A stretch of DNA of 64,000 nucleotides from an uncultured Clostridia bacterium (GCA_946545645.1 CAMNNQ010000161.1:68876-132875), one strand, 5' to 3'; positions 45,017 to 55,965 are shown, counted from the stretch's first letter. The notes: generated by a model from the sequence alone, not told the origin. Numbers and translations: made by a program.

Positions 45017-45045
45017 ATTATAACACATTATTATCCAGATTTCAA
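45017..45045 (-). promoter_or_regulatory. Sigma-A promoter of the 96-aa gene and rarA
   Basis: On the minus strand TTGAAA (45040-45045), a 17-bp spacer and TATAAT (45017-45022). Confidence 0.75.
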
Positions 45046-45048
45046 CAC

Positions 45049-45082
45049 AAAAAAGCACTTCCATAAAGGAAGTGCTTTTTTT
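45049..45082 (-). terminator. Terminator of glyA
   Basis: AAAAAAGCACTTCC (45049-45062) and GGAAGTGCTTTTTT (45068-45081) form a perfect 14-bp stem with a 5-nt loop; A and T runs flank both sides. Confidence 0.9.
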
Positions 45083-45096
45083 AATAAAGACTAGAA

Positions 45097-46344
45097 TTAT
45101 TCGTAAAGCGGATACTTCTTGCAGATACCGTTTACAAGCTCTCTGGCTTTTTCCTTATTAGCCTCAAAATCGGAAGCAGTAAGGAAGATAGCTTCAGCGA
45201 TAACATCCATATCCTCTTCAACGAGGCCTCTGGTGGTAACAGCGGGTGTACCGATGCGAACACCGCTGGTAACAAAAGGCTTCTCAGGGTCGTTGGGGAT
45301 TGCATTCTTGTTAACAGTGATATAAACTTCGTCAAGGTCATTCTGGAGCTTCTTGCCTGTGATCTTGAAAGGTCTGAGGTCAGCAAGCATCAGGTGATTA
45401 TCTGTGCCGCCGGATACAAGATCAAAGCCCTTGTCAAGCAATCCCTTAGCTAGTCTCTGAGCATTTTTTACGATCTGCTCTCCGTATGACTTGAATTCGG
45501 GCTTAAGAGCCTCGCCGAAACAAACAGCCTTACCGGCAATAACGTGCATGAGCGGGCCGCCCTGTGTTCCGGGGAAGATAGCGCTGTTGAACTTCTTTGC
45601 AAGAGCTTCGTCATTGGTAAGGATCATGCCGCCTCTGGGGCCTCTGAGAGTCTTATGGGTAGTAGTTGTGACAACATCAGCATAAGGCATCGGAGATTCA
45701 TGCTGGCCGGCAGCAACAAGTCCGGCAATATGAGCCATATCAACCATGAAATATGCACCAACGGACTTAGCAATCTCGGAGATACGTTTGAAATCGATAG
45801 CTCTGGGATATGCAGAAGCACCTGCAACGATGAGCTTGGGCTTAACTTCTTTAGCCTGCTTGTCCATAGCATCATAATCAATGAAGCCGTTGTCATCAAC
45901 GCCGTAAGGAACGAAATTGAAATACTTACCTGAAATATTAACAGGCGATCCGTGTGTAAGATGTCCGCCGTTGTCAAGGCTCATGCCCATAACAGTATCG
46001 CCAGGCTGAAGAAGTGCAAAATAGACTGCGGTATTAGCCTGAGCGCCGGAATGGGGCTGAACATTGGCAAACTTAGCATCAAACAGTTTGCAGGCACGGT
46101 CGATAGCGATCTGCTCTACAATATCGACACATTCACATCCGCCGTAGTATCTCTTAGCGGGATAGCCCTCAGCATACTTATTGGTAAGAACAGAGCCCAT
46201 AGCTGCCATAACAGCAGGAGAAACGATGTTCTCGCTGGCAATAAGCTCAAGATTTCGTCTCTGGCGGGCGAGCTCAAGACCCATAGCCTCGCCGACTTCC
46301 TTATCGAATTTCTCTACAAAACCGATCGTGTCCAACATTTTCAT
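45097..46344 (-). CDS. glyA: Serine hydroxymethyltransferase
   Basis: Converts serine and tetrahydrofolate to glycine and methylene-THF using PLP. 415 residues from ATG 46344 (GGGAGT, 7 nt); the TTG six codons earlier is rejected. The PLP-lysine motif is [15 protein letters not shown], with [13 protein letters not shown] at the N-terminus and [12 protein letters not shown] further on. It is a single-gene unit with promoter and terminator. Together with folT, folC and ahcY it places several one-carbon genes in the window. Confidence 0.97.
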   Translation of the reverse strand: MKMLDTIGFVEKFDKEVGEAMGLELARQRRNLELIASENIVSPAVMAAMGSVLTNKYAEGYPAKRYYGGCECVDIVEQIAIDRACKLFDAKFANVQPHSGAQANTAVYFALLQPGDTVMGMSLDNGGHLTHGSPVNISGKYFNFVPYGVDDNGFIDYDAMDKQAKEVKPKLIVAGASAYPRAIDFKRISEIAKSVGAYFMVDMAHIAGLVAAGQHESPMPYADVVTTTTHKTLRGPRGGMILTNDEALAKKFNSAIFPGTQGGPLMHVIAGKAVCFGEALKPEFKSYGEQIVKNAQRLAKGLLDKGFDLVSGGTDNHLMLADLRPFKITGKKLQNDLDEVYITVNKNAIPNDPEKPFVTSGVRIGTPAVTTRGLVEEDMDVIAEAIFLTASDFEANKEKARELVNGICKKYPLYE

Positions 46345-46404
46345 TTGCAATACTCCCAACAATTATAAATTCATCGGATCAGCATCCGACAGTGCTCGAA
46401 GATA

Positions 46405-46433
46405 ATTATACTATATTTCGTCATAAATATCAA
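46405..46433 (-). promoter_or_regulatory. Sigma-A promoter of glyA
   Basis: On the minus strand TTGATA (46428-46433), a 17-bp spacer and TATAAT (46405-46410). Confidence 0.72.
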
Positions 46434-46460
46434 TAGGTTTAATAAATTTTTTTCAAATAC

Positions 46461-46488
46461 AAAAAAGACCGCCGGATACTTCCGGCGG
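46461..46488 (-). terminator. Terminator after the PII-like gene
   Basis: CCGCCGGA (46469-46476) and TCCGGCGG (46481-46488) with a 4-nt loop; on the minus strand the stem is followed by TCTTTTTTG. Confidence 0.87.
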
Positions 46489-46496
46489 ATAAGCGC

Positions 46497-46835
46497 TCAG
46501 TTTATTCCTAAAGCAAAGGTAATGGGGACACCGAAAAGTACACCTGCGTTCGGTCTTGAAAGGTCACCGGTTATTCCGAGGATAGCTTCTTTGGCTGCTT
46601 CTACTCTGTCATCTTCAACAGCAACAAAAATAGTTTTTCCTTTCTTTGCAGGGTCAACACCTTTCAGCATCTCTCTGAGATAACCTATAGTAGGGACATT
46701 ATCCATATTGGAGATGGATTTAGCCATACCGATGCTGTCTATAGCTGTTCCGCCGTGAACTCCAGCTCCGGCCAGAGCCTTCATAATATCATCGACCAAT
46801 TCAGTCCTTTTGATAATCAAAAACAATAACTGCAT
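46497..46835 (-). CDS. Small PII-like (ferredoxin-fold) protein
   Basis: 112 residues from ATG 46835 (GAAAGGAG, 7 nt). Alternating beta and alpha segments, VHGGTAIDSIGMAKSI near residue 30 and KTIFVAVEDDRVEAAKEAIL near residue 70, resemble the PII/GlnB superfamily. The uridylylated Tyr loop of true GlnB is not recognisable. It is 23 bp downstream of prmA. It is perhaps a nucleotide- or metabolite-binding signal protein; the family call is tentative. Confidence 0.6.
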   Translation of the reverse strand: MQLLFLIIKRTELVDDIMKALAGAGVHGGTAIDSIGMAKSISNMDNVPTIGYLREMLKGVDPAKKGKTIFVAVEDDRVEAAKEAILGITGDLSRPNAGVLFGVPITFALGIN

Positions 46836-46858
46836 AAACTGTCTCCTTTCAGAAAAGA

Positions 46859-47827
46859 TCACAAAGCTCTGAACGCGGCTGCTACCCAATCTTCTTTGCA
46901 GCGTGTTTCTATAAGTTCAAATCCGCAGGCTTTAACACTGTCAATGACTTCGCCTTTACGCGAATCGATTATTCCTGATATGATAAGATAACCGCTGTTT
47001 TTTACAAAGCGACTGAATTTTCCACTCATAGCTATCAAAACATCTGCAACGATGTTTGCACATACGACATCGTAGCCAGAGCCCAACTGACGAACTAACA
47101 GATCATTTTCGATAACATTCCCGCAGTAAGCATTATACACTATATCTGAGATACCGTTCTTTGCAGCGTTTTCTCTTGCGATCCTAACAGAATTTTCATC
47201 AATATCCACTGCTTTTACGCTGGATGCTCCAAGCAGCACTGCTGCGATCGAAAGAATACCGCTGCCGCAGCCGAGATCCAATAATGTATCTCCGTTATTG
47301 ATATACTTTTCGATAAGCTCAAGACAAAGCTGGGTAGTGTTATGCTGCCCTGTTCCGAAGCTGGATGCAGGGTCGATCTCCAGTATCTTTCTGGATTCGT
47401 TATCATCGACCTTTTCCCAGGAAGGCTTTATCAGCAGCTTTTCACCTACAGTAAGCGGTTTAAAATACTGCTTCCAATTATTTGCCCAATCTTCTTCCTT
47501 AACATTTTTCAGCTCATATTCAAGACGTCCGAAAGAGCCCTCTGCATCTCTCTGCTTCAAGGCTTTGAGCTCCAGCTTTATTGCTTCAAGATTCTCATGC
47601 CCCTGAGCGTTTTCCGGAAGATAAACCGTAACTGTTGTTTCGCAGTCTTTAAGGCCCATCAGATCATCGTCGATATAATCCCAGTTTATCGTTTTATCGC
47701 TGAGAAATTCGTTGAAATCAGCCGCATCTTTGATGACAAAGCCATTTACGCCCAGTCCGAGCAGCGATCCGGTCAGTGGTTCAATACCTTCAGTTGTAGT
47801 ATAAATATCTAATTCGACCCAGTTCAT
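46859..47827 (-). CDS. prmA: Ribosomal protein L11 methyltransferase PrmA
   Basis: SAM-dependent methylation of L11 lysines. 322 residues from ATG 47827 (AAAGGA). A short N-terminal substrate domain is followed by a Rossmann methyltransferase with motif I LLDLGCGSGILSIAA and the substrate loop IDPASSFGTGQHNTT; later comes VCANIVADVLIAM, equivalent to the family's NI(L/V)A motif. A sigma-A promoter lies upstream. Confidence 0.93.
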   Translation of the reverse strand: MNWVELDIYTTTEGIEPLTGSLLGLGVNGFVIKDAADFNEFLSDKTINWDYIDDDLMGLKDCETTVTVYLPENAQGHENLEAIKLELKALKQRDAEGSFGRLEYELKNVKEEDWANNWKQYFKPLTVGEKLLIKPSWEKVDDNESRKILEIDPASSFGTGQHNTTQLCLELIEKYINNGDTLLDLGCGSGILSIAAVLLGASSVKAVDIDENSVRIARENAAKNGISDIVYNAYCGNVIENDLLVRQLGSGYDVVCANIVADVLIAMSGKFSRFVKNSGYLIISGIIDSRKGEVIDSVKACGFELIETRCKEDWVAAAFRAL

Positions 47828-47854
47828 AAGCTTTCCTTTCATTTTATAAATATA

Positions 47855-47883
47855 ATAATAACATAAAATTCACTCTTTGTCAA
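47855..47883 (-). promoter_or_regulatory. Sigma-A promoter of prmA
   Basis: On the minus strand TTGACA (47878-47883), a 17-bp spacer and TATTAT (47855-47860). Confidence 0.72.
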
Positions 47884-47892
47884 TACAAAGCA

Positions 47893-48867
47893 TCAGAAGT
47901 TTCTGGTTAAATGTCTTATATCCTCACCGCGGAACATTACAGGCATATAGCATCCGGTAAGCCTGGAAACTATCCTCTCATTATATGTTTTATCGATAAG
48001 ATCGTTGGTTAGATTAGTCGAGATAACAGTTGAACGACCTGAATTTATACGCGAATTGATTATCTCGTATATAACAGATTCCGTAAAGGATGTTTTGAAT
48101 TCTGAACCGAGATCATCCAGGAGGAGAAGATCGCAGTTCGTGAGCAGCGACAGAGTATCAGAGTCAGCCCTGCCGAAATGCTCGTTCTCGATCTTTCTCA
48201 AATAAGATGAGACCGGACCGAAGACAACACTGAACCCTTGTTCGGAAACAGTTTTAGCGATACATGATGAAAGGAATGTCTTACCCAGTCCTGTTCTGCC
48301 GAGAAAGATCAGAGAACCGCTCTCCGGAGTAAAATTCTCGGCAAATCTCCTGCAGGATTCAAGAACTGTTTTCATATATTCTCTTACATTTCCGTACTGT
48401 CCGGATACCGGATAGACATCTGTTCTGAATTCACTGAAATCATGGAGCTTCATACCGCTTTCCAGAGTCAGGTCAACAGCAGCATACTTTCTGAGCAGTT
48501 CATCAAAGCAGACACAGCGTTTCCCTTCGACGACTCCCCTATCCTTGCAATGCGGGCAGGTATATGGGATTTCGAGATAATCCCTGTCTCCGATCAGTGC
48601 TTCTAGCAGATCTTTTGTCTCCTCCTGGGCTTTTAAGTTCTTTTCAGAAAACTCTCTGATCTTCTGAACATAGTTATCTCCGCCATCTTTGAGTATACCG
48701 AAAACCTGGGAGGAGGCGCTTTTAAGGAAAGTAACCTGCTTTGCGATCTCAGGATATTTATCGCAGATTTCCTTCTCTCTTCTCTCATGTTCAGATTCAG
48801 CTTCTAACCGGCGGCGATCAATTTCGATCTCTGCTCTTTCATATACATTTCTGGAATATCTGTTCAT
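47893..48867 (-). CDS. DnaC/DnaI-like helicase-loader ATPase
   Basis: 324 residues. A coiled, charged N-terminal region (1-90) leads into a zinc-binding cluster YTCPHCKDRGVVEGKRCVC (about 108-127), as in DnaI, then an AAA+ ATPase with Walker A FLGRTGLGKTFLSS and Walker B LLLLDDLGSEF. It should load the replicative helicase at origins or restart sites. It overlaps the DnaD-domain gene by 4 bp (ATGA). Together the two match the Bacillus dnaB/dnaD-dnaI primosome logic. Confidence 0.88.
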   Translation of the reverse strand: MNRYSRNVYERAEIEIDRRRLEAESEHERREKEICDKYPEIAKQVTFLKSASSQVFGILKDGGDNYVQKIREFSEKNLKAQEETKDLLEALIGDRDYLEIPYTCPHCKDRGVVEGKRCVCFDELLRKYAAVDLTLESGMKLHDFSEFRTDVYPVSGQYGNVREYMKTVLESCRRFAENFTPESGSLIFLGRTGLGKTFLSSCIAKTVSEQGFSVVFGPVSSYLRKIENEHFGRADSDTLSLLTNCDLLLLDDLGSEFKTSFTESVIYEIINSRINSGRSTVISTNLTNDLIDKTYNERIVSRLTGCYMPVMFRGEDIRHLTRNF

Positions 48868-49871
48868 TTCTTTCCTCCGATATTTGAAGGATCAAAGCTG
48901 TTTGAAAACCTGACCCACTCATCAATATTATAGGAAGCATCAGTATTGCCGCCCCTGGATTGTTTGCCGGATGAATATTTAGCTCTTGCTTCTTTGGCAT
49001 CTTTAACTGTATAGATCTTATTGTCCGACCATCCTCTGATTATCTTATCGGTATATCTGAAATCAAACTTGGAAATATTATCCATACAGATTTCGTATGC
49101 TAATGCGATAAGGCCTTCGTTCATACCGAGCTGCTGCCAGCTATGGATATACTCAAGCTGCCGTTTTGTAGGTTTTCCGGAGATACCGAAAGATGAGAGG
49201 ACCTTATTCTCAAAAGATCTGGTCCTCTGCTGACGGATGATCTCAGCTTCTACCTCCGGGTAAGTATCTATACCTCTGGCTATCCAATCTTTTGCTACGG
49301 ATTCAATATAAGCGATAGAATCCTTTCCGAGATCGTGACAGTAATTGACTATAAGAAGAAGAGACTGAACATCAAGCCCGTAATAATCGGTCAGATTGAT
49401 GAACCCGATCAGTTCAGAGTGCTTTATATCGCAGCCCTTCAGCTTTTCATACTCGGAAACAAGCATTTTCAATTCGGCAGAGCTCTCAAGACGTCTAGCC
49501 AGATCTGACGGATTAAGGGTCAGCCTGGCAGCCGGTTTGACCGGGGTCTCCGCTTTGGGAGCAGCAGCCTGTTCGGCAGGTGCAGAAGCAGCTATAGCTT
49601 TAGGAACGGGCGTATTCTCTTCAGAAGTATCTCCACAAGAGATAACCCCGCACCCCGTCCAGTATAATATTGCATCTTTAACCTTTGCTTCATCAAGGCC
49701 GGATTGTCTGGATAGTACATCAGTATCTGCCGTATCGGTATCACCTGCAAGAATACAAAGCAAGATCTTGATATAATCTCCGTCGCTCATAAGTAAGTAT
49801 TTATCAACTACGCTGCAAGGAACATTAAAAAATCTTCCAAAGCGGCTGGGATTGATCTTAATTATCATCAT
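48864..49871 (-). CDS. DnaD/DnaB-domain replication protein
   Basis: 335 residues from ATG 49871 (GGGAAG, 4-6 nt), which is followed by a second ATG; the earlier 31 codons are not conserved-looking. An N-terminal winged-helix-like domain (1-95), an Ala/Pro-rich linker (about 100-135), then two DnaD-like helical regions (LVSEYEKLKGCDIKHSELIGFINLTDYYGLD, and the C-terminal IRGWSDNKIYTVKDA near the YxxxIxxxW motif). DnaD/DnaB-type proteins remodel the origin and recruit the helicase loader, here encoded immediately downstream with overlapping codons. Confidence 0.85.
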   Translation of the reverse strand: MMIIKINPSRFGRFFNVPCSVVDKYLLMSDGDYIKILLCILAGDTDTADTDVLSRQSGLDEAKVKDAILYWTGCGVISCGDTSEENTPVPKAIAASAPAEQAAAPKAETPVKPAARLTLNPSDLARRLESSAELKMLVSEYEKLKGCDIKHSELIGFINLTDYYGLDVQSLLLIVNYCHDLGKDSIAYIESVAKDWIARGIDTYPEVEAEIIRQQRTRSFENKVLSSFGISGKPTKRQLEYIHSWQQLGMNEGLIALAYEICMDNISKFDFRYTDKIIRGWSDNKIYTVKDAKEARAKYSSGKQSRGGNTDASYNIDEWVRFSNSFDPSNIGGKK

Positions 49872-49902
49872 AACACTTCCCGGAATATGTATAAACAATT
49901 TA

Positions 49903-49931
49903 AGTATAACACATTTCCGGTAAGAATTCAA
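49903..49931 (-). promoter_or_regulatory. Sigma-A promoter of the dnaD-dnaI pair
   Basis: On the minus strand TTGAAT (49926-49931), a 17-bp spacer and TATACT (49903-49908). Confidence 0.65.
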
Positions 49932-49941
49932 GAGCAAAAAG

Positions 49942-49980
49942 AGCAAAAAAACAGGAGCCCCCAAAAAAGGCTCCCATTTT
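49942..49980 (-). terminator. Terminator of the uvrBA operon
   Basis: GGAGCC (49954-49959) pairs with GGCTCC (49969-49974); on the minus strand it is followed by a run of seven T. It lies just after the uvrA stop. Confidence 0.8.
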
Positions 49981-49983
49981 AAA

Positions 49984-52809
49984 TTATTTAAGAATTTTTT
50001 TCAGATACATCCCTGTATAGGAACCTTTGCACTCAGCGACCTGCTCAGGCGTCCCTTTCGCAACTATCAGGCCGCCCTCTCCTCCGCCTTCCGGTCCGAG
50101 ATCGATTATATAATCGGCTGATTTTATGATGTCAAGGTTATGCTCGATGACAAGTATAGTATTGCCGGCATCGCAGAGCTTCTGCAGAACATCTGTCAGC
50201 TTATGGACATCAGCAGTATGCAGACCGGTGGTCGGCTCATCAAGGATATAGATCGTTTTACCGGTTGAACGCTTGGAAAGCTCAGTTGCTAACTTGACTC
50301 TCTGTGCTTCACCGCCCGAAAGAGTGGTTGCTGGCTGACCGATCTTAATATAGCCAAGACCAACATCAAACAAAGTTTCCAGCTTCCGTCTGATCTTTTC
50401 ATGGTTTTCAAAGAAGCTAACGCCCTCTTCGACAGTCATTTCAAGAACATCATAGATATTCTTACCCTTGAATTTTATATCAAGAGTCTCACGGTTGTAT
50501 CTCTTGCCCTTGCAGACCTCGCAGGGTACATAAACATCCGGAAGAAAATGCATTTCGATCTTTAATATACCGTCTCCTTCACAAGCCTCGCAGCGTCCTC
50601 CTTTGACATTGAAGGAGAACCTTCCGGCATTGTATCCTTTCATTTTCGCATCGTTTGTTTGTGCGAAAAGCTCGCGGATGTCGTTAAACAATCCGGTATA
50701 AGTTGCCGGGTTGGATCTGGGTGTCCTGCCTATCGGAGACTGATCTATTGATATGACTTTATCGAGATATTCTGTCCCGAGCATCTCCTTGAAATCTCCT
50801 GAACGGATCTTAGCACGGTTCAGTCTGCCGGCAAGCTCCTTATAAATGATCTCATTGACAAGGGAGCTCTTGCCGCTTCCTGAAACGCCGGTAACGCAAA
50901 CAAACATCCCAAGTGGTATTTCGACGGTAAGGTCTTTCAGATTATTCTGTTTGCAGCCCTTGACTACCAGCTTATGTCCGTTTCCTTTACGTCTTTTTTC
51001 GGGGACAGGTATCTTTTTCTTTCCGCTGAGATACTGCCCTGTTACAGATCTTTCGCAGGCTTTTATTTCATCTATCGTTCCGGCACACACTATTTCTCCT
51101 CCGTGTATCCCGGCGCCGGGGCCTACATCGACGATATAATCTGCATTATACATCGTATCCTCATCGTGCTCAACGACAATAAGAGTGTTGCCGAGATCGC
51201 GCAGCCTTTTCAGTGTTGCAATCAGCTTGTCGTTATCGCGTTGATGCAGACCTATCGAGGGCTCGTCCAGAATATAAAGAACACCCATCAGATATGAACC
51301 GATCTGGGTCGCAAGCCTGATACGCTGGCTCTCACCACCGGAAAGCGAGCTGCTGGAACGCCAAAGTGTAAGGTATCCGAGTCCGACGCTTGAAAGAAAA
51401 CCGAGTCTTTCCTTGATCTCCTTGATTATCCTTTCTCCGATAAGTTTATCTCTTTCGGAAAGCTCCAGGCTGTCAAAAAAGCGAAGCGCTTCATTGATAG
51501 ATAGTTTACACAGGTCGGAGATATTGACTCCGCCGATAGTTACGGAAAGGCTAAGCTTATTCAGCCTGTCGCCGTGGCACTGAGGACAAGGCTCATCGCT
51601 CATGACCTGTTCTATTTCGGCTTTTGCCCAATCGCTGGCTGTCTCTGCATATCTTCTCTCAAGATTGGGTATTATTCCTTCAAAAACAGTCTCATATTCT
51701 TTTTTGAAATAATCGTTGCTTCGAGAGATCTTGAGCTTTTGTCCCTGTGTCCCGTATAAAAATATATCTACAGCATCAGGGTCAAGTTCACTCACAGGAA
51801 CATCCAGCGATACACCGTAGGTATCGGATATCGCCTTGAAATAAGCCATAGCGAAAGAGCTCTCATCGAGATTGTTCCAGCCGCTGGCTTTTATAGCGCC
51901 TTGTCTTATAGACAGTTCGGTATTGGGGATAATGAGCGCCGGATCGATCTTTTTGAATATGCCTAGCCCGGTACATTTCTCACAGGCTCCGAAGGGATTA
52001 TTGAAAGAAAACATCCTCGGAACCAATTCCTCGACAGAAATACCATGCTCCGGGCAGGCATAGCTCTGAGAAAACAGGAGCGGCTCTCCGTCAATAACAT
52101 CCACGCCTATGATCCCGCCGGTAAGCTGAGATACGGTTTCAAGGCTGTCAGAGAGACGTGATTTTATTTCCGGCTTGATTATAAGTCTGTCTACAATGAT
52201 CTCGATATCGTGTTTCTGATTTTTGTTGAGCTTGATCTCTTCAGAAAGATCATAAGAAATACCATCGATCCTAGCGCGGACATAGCCGGATTTCCTTGCC
52301 TGTTCAAGCTCTTTGCGGTATTCTCCCTTTCGTCCTCTGACTATAGGAGCAAGAAGCTGGATCTTTGTCCCGCCGGGAAGGCTCATTATCTGATCGACGA
52401 TCTGATCTACAGTCTGACGCGAAATCTCTCTGCCGCAGACAGGGCAGTGCGCGACACCGATTCTGGCGTATAACAGCCTAAGATAATCATAAATCTCTGT
52501 TACCGTCCCGACAGTCGAACGCGGGTTCTTGGATGTTGTTTTCTGATCTATCGAGATCGCAGGAGAAAGGCCGCTGATCGAATCAACATCCGGCTTTTCC
52601 ATCTGCCCCAGAAATTGTCTGGCATAGGATGACAGTGACTCCATATAACGTCTCTGACCGTCCGCATAGATCGTATCGAAAGCAAGAGAAGATTTCCCTG
52701 AGCCTGAGAGACCGGTCATAACAATGAGCTTATCTCTCGGTAGAGTAAGATCAATGTTTTTAAGATTATGCTCCCTTGCGCCTTTGATAACTATTTCGTT
52801 TGATGCCAT
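49984..52809 (-). CDS. uvrA: Excinuclease ABC subunit A
   Basis: Damage-recognition ATPase of nucleotide excision repair. The 941-residue protein has two ABC modules: Walker A motifs GLSGSGKSS near residue 35 and GVSGSGKSS near residue 640, ABC signatures [13 protein letters not shown] and [12 protein letters not shown], and zinc fingers including CPVCG...and CEACEGDG...[15 protein letters not shown] lies 7 nt before the ATG. It is 18 bp after uvrB. Confidence 0.98.
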   Translation of the reverse strand: MASNEIVIKGAREHNLKNIDLTLPRDKLIVMTGLSGSGKSSLAFDTIYADGQRRYMESLSSYARQFLGQMEKPDVDSISGLSPAISIDQKTTSKNPRSTVGTVTEIYDYLRLLYARIGVAHCPVCGREISRQTVDQIVDQIMSLPGGTKIQLLAPIVRGRKGEYRKELEQARKSGYVRARIDGISYDLSEEIKLNKNQKHDIEIIVDRLIIKPEIKSRLSDSLETVSQLTGGIIGVDVIDGEPLLFSQSYACPEHGISVEELVPRMFSFNNPFGACEKCTGLGIFKKIDPALIIPNTELSIRQGAIKASGWNNLDESSFAMAYFKAISDTYGVSLDVPVSELDPDAVDIFLYGTQGQKLKISRSNDYFKKEYETVFEGIIPNLERRYAETASDWAKAEIEQVMSDEPCPQCHGDRLNKLSLSVTIGGVNISDLCKLSINEALRFFDSLELSERDKLIGERIIKEIKERLGFLSSVGLGYLTLWRSSSSLSGGESQRIRLATQIGSYLMGVLYILDEPSIGLHQRDNDKLIATLKRLRDLGNTLIVVEHDEDTMYNADYIVDVGPGAGIHGGEIVCAGTIDEIKACERSVTGQYLSGKKKIPVPEKRRKGNGHKLVVKGCKQNNLKDLTVEIPLGMFVCVTGVSGSGKSSLVNEIIYKELAGRLNRAKIRSGDFKEMLGTEYLDKVISIDQSPIGRTPRSNPATYTGLFNDIRELFAQTNDAKMKGYNAGRFSFNVKGGRCEACEGDGILKIEMHFLPDVYVPCEVCKGKRYNRETLDIKFKGKNIYDVLEMTVEEGVSFFENHEKIRRKLETLFDVGLGYIKIGQPATTLSGGEAQRVKLATELSKRSTGKTIYILDEPTTGLHTADVHKLTDVLQKLCDAGNTILVIEHNLDIIKSADYIIDLGPEGGGEGGLIVAKGTPEQVAECKGSYTGMYLKKILK

Positions 52810-52827
52810 AAGAATATCTCCTTGATA

Positions 52828-54795
52828 CTATTTCTCGCCTCTGAGCTCAGCAATCTTATCTCTCAGGAAGGCAGCGTGTTCAAATTCAAGCAGCTTTGCA
52901 GCCTCTTTCATCTGCTTTGTCAGTTTATCAATAAGTGCCTCGGTCTCACGCTTTGAGAGCTTGGATTTTTGTCTTGCAGAATATTCGACTTCTTCCTTAG
53001 AGGATATCTCGATAACATCGCGGATATCCTTGATGATCGTCTTAGGAATTATACCGTGTTTTTCATTGAATTGCATCTGTATCGAGCGCCTGCGTTCTGT
53101 TTCGGTGATAGCGGCCTCCATAGAACGAGTTACGCTATCAGCATACATTATTACTGTACCTTCGGAATTGCGAGCAGCTCGTCCGATTGTCTGAACCAAA
53201 GAGCTTTCAGAACGAAGGAATCCCTCCTTGTCGGCATCAAGTATCGCAACAAGAGACACCTCCGGAAGATCCAGACCTTCTCTGAGAAGATTTATACCCA
53301 CAAGAACATCGAATTCGCCCAATCTGAGATCTCTTATTATCTCCATACGTTCAATAGTATCTATATCGTGGTGCATATACCTGACTTTGATTCCGAAATC
53401 CTTGATATAGCCTGTAAGGTCTTCAGCCATTTTCTTTGTAAGCGTAGTTACAAGAACACGCTCATTCTTTTCGACTCTGATATTGATCTCAGAAATAAGG
53501 TCTTCGATCTGCCCTTCTGTCGGCCTTACCTCTACGATAGGATCAAGAAGCCCGGTCGGTCTGATGACCTGTTCAACGATCTGTTCCGAATGTTCCTTTT
53601 CAAAAGGTCCGGGGGTAGCGGAAACATAGACTGCCTGCCTGACATGGCTGTAAAACTCATCGAATCTGAGAGGCCTGTTGTCAAGGGCAGAAGGAAGGCG
53701 GAAGCCATAGTTGACCAATGTCTCTTTTCTGGCTCGGTCGCCGGCATACATTCCTCTGACCTGGGGCAAAGAAACATGTGATTCGTCAACTATCAGCAGA
53801 AAATCATCCGGCATAAAATCCAGCAGCGTAAAGGGCACCGCTCCCGGAGAGCGTCTGGCAAGAACACGGGAATAGTTTTCTATTCCTGAACAGAATCCGA
53901 CCTCTTCCAGCATCTCAATATCGTAATTTGTCCTTTGAGCTATTCTCTGAGCTTCTATTAGCATATCTCTGTCTTTGAAATACTTTATCCGCTCATCAAG
54001 CTCCTGCTTGATCTCTTCGATAGCATCGTGCATTTTTTCTTTACCGACGATATAATGGCTTGCCGGGAAAACAGCGGCATGGTTAAGATGGCGGAGAACT
54101 TCACCGCTGACGACATTGACCTCGCTGATCCTGTCTATCTCATCTCCGAAAAATTCGACTCTGATGCAGGTATCAGTCGAACCGGCAGGATAGATCTCAA
54201 CAACATCTCCGCGGACTCTGAATTTATTTCTGACAAAGTTAATATCATTACGCTCATAATGGATAAGCACGAGCTCGGCTATGAGTTTATCGCGGGACTT
54301 TTCCATACCCTGTCTGACTGATACGACCATAGACTTATACTCTGCCGGGTCTCCGAGAGAATAGATACAGGAAACAGAAGCGACGATTATAACATCTCTT
54401 CTCTCGGTAATTGCAGTAGTTGCAGAGTGTCTCAGCTTGTCGATCTCATCATTGACGGACGAATCCTTTTCAATATACATATCTTTGCTGGGGACATAGG
54501 CTTCAGGCTGATAGTAATCATAATATGAGACAAAATACTCAACAGCGTTCTCGGGGAAAAACTCCTTGAACTCAGAACAAAGCTGCGCTGCCAGTATCTT
54601 ATTATGAGCCAGAACCAGTGTAGGACGATTAACTCTTTCAATAACATTTGCCATAGTAAATGTCTTTCCTGAACCAGTAACGCCGAGAAGTGTCTGCTCG
54701 CGGGCACCTTTCTGTATACCTTCGACCAACTTATTTACTGCCTCAGGCTGATCTCCTGAGAGTTTATAATCAGATACGAGCTTGAATCTATCCAT
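52828..54795 (-). CDS. uvrB: Excinuclease ABC subunit B
   Basis: Damage-verifying helicase-like subunit that receives lesions from UvrA and positions UvrC. 655 residues from ATG 54795 (GAGGT, 5 nt); four further codons upstream are rejected. Walker A is [16 protein letters not shown], the beta-hairpin region [10 protein letters not shown], and the C-terminal UvrC-binding UVR motif [24 protein letters not shown]. First gene of uvrBA; the leader carries a near-perfect Firmicutes SOS box. Confidence 0.98.
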   Translation of the reverse strand: MDRFKLVSDYKLSGDQPEAVNKLVEGIQKGAREQTLLGVTGSGKTFTMANVIERVNRPTLVLAHNKILAAQLCSEFKEFFPENAVEYFVSYYDYYQPEAYVPSKDMYIEKDSSVNDEIDKLRHSATTAITERRDVIIVASVSCIYSLGDPAEYKSMVVSVRQGMEKSRDKLIAELVLIHYERNDINFVRNKFRVRGDVVEIYPAGSTDTCIRVEFFGDEIDRISEVNVVSGEVLRHLNHAAVFPASHYIVGKEKMHDAIEEIKQELDERIKYFKDRDMLIEAQRIAQRTNYDIEMLEEVGFCSGIENYSRVLARRSPGAVPFTLLDFMPDDFLLIVDESHVSLPQVRGMYAGDRARKETLVNYGFRLPSALDNRPLRFDEFYSHVRQAVYVSATPGPFEKEHSEQIVEQVIRPTGLLDPIVEVRPTEGQIEDLISEINIRVEKNERVLVTTLTKKMAEDLTGYIKDFGIKVRYMHHDIDTIERMEIIRDLRLGEFDVLVGINLLREGLDLPEVSLVAILDADKEGFLRSESSLVQTIGRAARNSEGTVIMYADSVTRSMEAAITETERRRSIQMQFNEKHGIIPKTIIKDIRDVIEISSKEEVEYSARQKSKLSKRETEALIDKLTKQMKEAAKLLEFEHAAFLRDKIAELRGEK

Positions 54796-54813
54796 AGAGC
54801 ACCTCAAAAATCA

Positions 54814-54827
54814 CGAACAAAAGTTTG
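54814..54827. promoter_or_regulatory. LexA (SOS) box in the uvrBA leader
   Basis: CGAACAAAAGTTTG matches the Firmicutes LexA consensus CGAACRNRYGTTYG at all but one position (the Y). It lies just downstream of the -10, around the expected transcription start, where a repressor would block uvrBA. uvrBA is a known SOS operon. Confidence 0.75.
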
Positions 54828-54838
54828 AATTCTATTTA

Positions 54839-54867
54839 ATTATACACCAATTAAGTTAAAAAGTAAA
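54839..54867 (-). promoter_or_regulatory. Sigma-A promoter of uvrBA
   Basis: On the minus strand TTTACT (54862-54867), a 17-bp spacer and a perfect TATAAT (54839-54844). Confidence 0.72.
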
Positions 54868-54885
54868 TAGTTTTCATGAATATAC

Positions 54886-54914
54886 TTGAAAAAATGACTA
54901 AAGAAGTGTAAAAT
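54886..54914 (+). promoter_or_regulatory. Sigma-A promoter of the RluA-family gene
   Basis: TTGAAA (54886-54891), a 17-bp spacer and TAAAAT (54909-54914). It diverges from the uvrBA promoter. Confidence 0.62.
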
Positions 54915-54944
54915 ATAATCATATCAAGTCATGAAGGTGAGAAG

Positions 54945-55895
54945 ATGAAAGAACTGATCGTCAATGAAAACGATGCCGGGCAGCGTATGGACAAATTCCT
55001 TTCTAAGGCTGTACCGCTGCTCCCTAAAAATCTGCTATACAAATATATAAGATTGAAAAGAATAAAACTGAATGGCAAACGCTGCGAGATCTCAACAAGG
55101 CTGTCCTCCGGCGATCTTATCAGTTTATATATCAACGACGAGTTTTTTGAAAAAGACATCGATAAGTCCTATCTTAAAGCACCAGCTGCCCTTGATATCG
55201 TGTATGAGGATGAAAATATCCTGCTTGTCAATAAACATTGCGGCCTTGTAGTACATGAAGATGAGAACGGCGGATACGACACACTGATAAACAGGATACT
55301 GCATTATCTTTATGACAAAAAAGAATACATACCAGATGATGAGAATTCCTTTATCCCGGCCCTTTGCAACCGTATCGACAGAAACACCTCCGGGATAGTG
55401 ATATGCGCCAAAAATGCTGAATCGTTGAGGATAATGAACCAAAAGGTCAAAGACAGGGAGCTCGCAAAACGATATCTCTGCATAACTGTCGGTATTCCGG
55501 AAAAGAAAGATGCAACACTAAAAGGCTATCTCCGTAAAGATGAGAAGCTAAACCAAGTAAAAGTTGCAAGAGAACCGTTCCAGGATGCCAAAACGATACT
55601 AACAGGATATAAGATGATCAAAGCGGACAGAGAAAAGCAACTGGCGCTTCTGGAAGTGGATCTTATCACGGGACGAACTCATCAGATAAGAGCTCATCTT
55701 GCATTTGAAGGTTATCCCCTTCTGGGAGACGGGAAATACGGAATAAACAGGATCAATCGGCAGTATAATATAAAGACACAGGCTTTATGTGCCTACAAAC
55801 TGACTTTTAAATTCACTACCGATGCAGGAAAGTTGAAATATCTTAACAACAAAAGTTTTGAAGTTAAAGACGTTTGGTTCAAAAATCTGATATAA
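54945..55895 (+). CDS. RluA-family RNA pseudouridine synthase
   Basis: 316 residues with an N-terminal S4-like domain (about 12-70, QRMDKFLSKAVPLLPKN) and an RluA catalytic domain carrying NRIDRNTSGIVICAKNAE, whose Asp is the nucleophile, and GRTHQIRAHLAFEGYPLLGD. The target may be 23S rRNA or tRNA; RluC-like specificity is possible because of the S4 domain. It is the second RluA-family member in the window. AAGGTG precedes the ATG. No terminator was seen after it. Confidence 0.9.
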   Translation: MKELIVNENDAGQRMDKFLSKAVPLLPKNLLYKYIRLKRIKLNGKRCEISTRLSSGDLISLYINDEFFEKDIDKSYLKAPAALDIVYEDENILLVNKHCGLVVHEDENGGYDTLINRILHYLYDKKEYIPDDENSFIPALCNRIDRNTSGIVICAKNAESLRIMNQKVKDRELAKRYLCITVGIPEKKDATLKGYLRKDEKLNQVKVAREPFQDAKTILTGYKMIKADREKQLALLEVDLITGRTHQIRAHLAFEGYPLLGDGKYGINRINRQYNIKTQALCAYKLTFKFTTDAGKLKYLNNKSFEVKDVWFKNLI

Positions 55896-55965
55896 TTCAA
55901 TTATGCAGTATAGACAATAACCTGGTATACGAAATGTTGAATTTGTCGAATTAAATAAAATCTTA

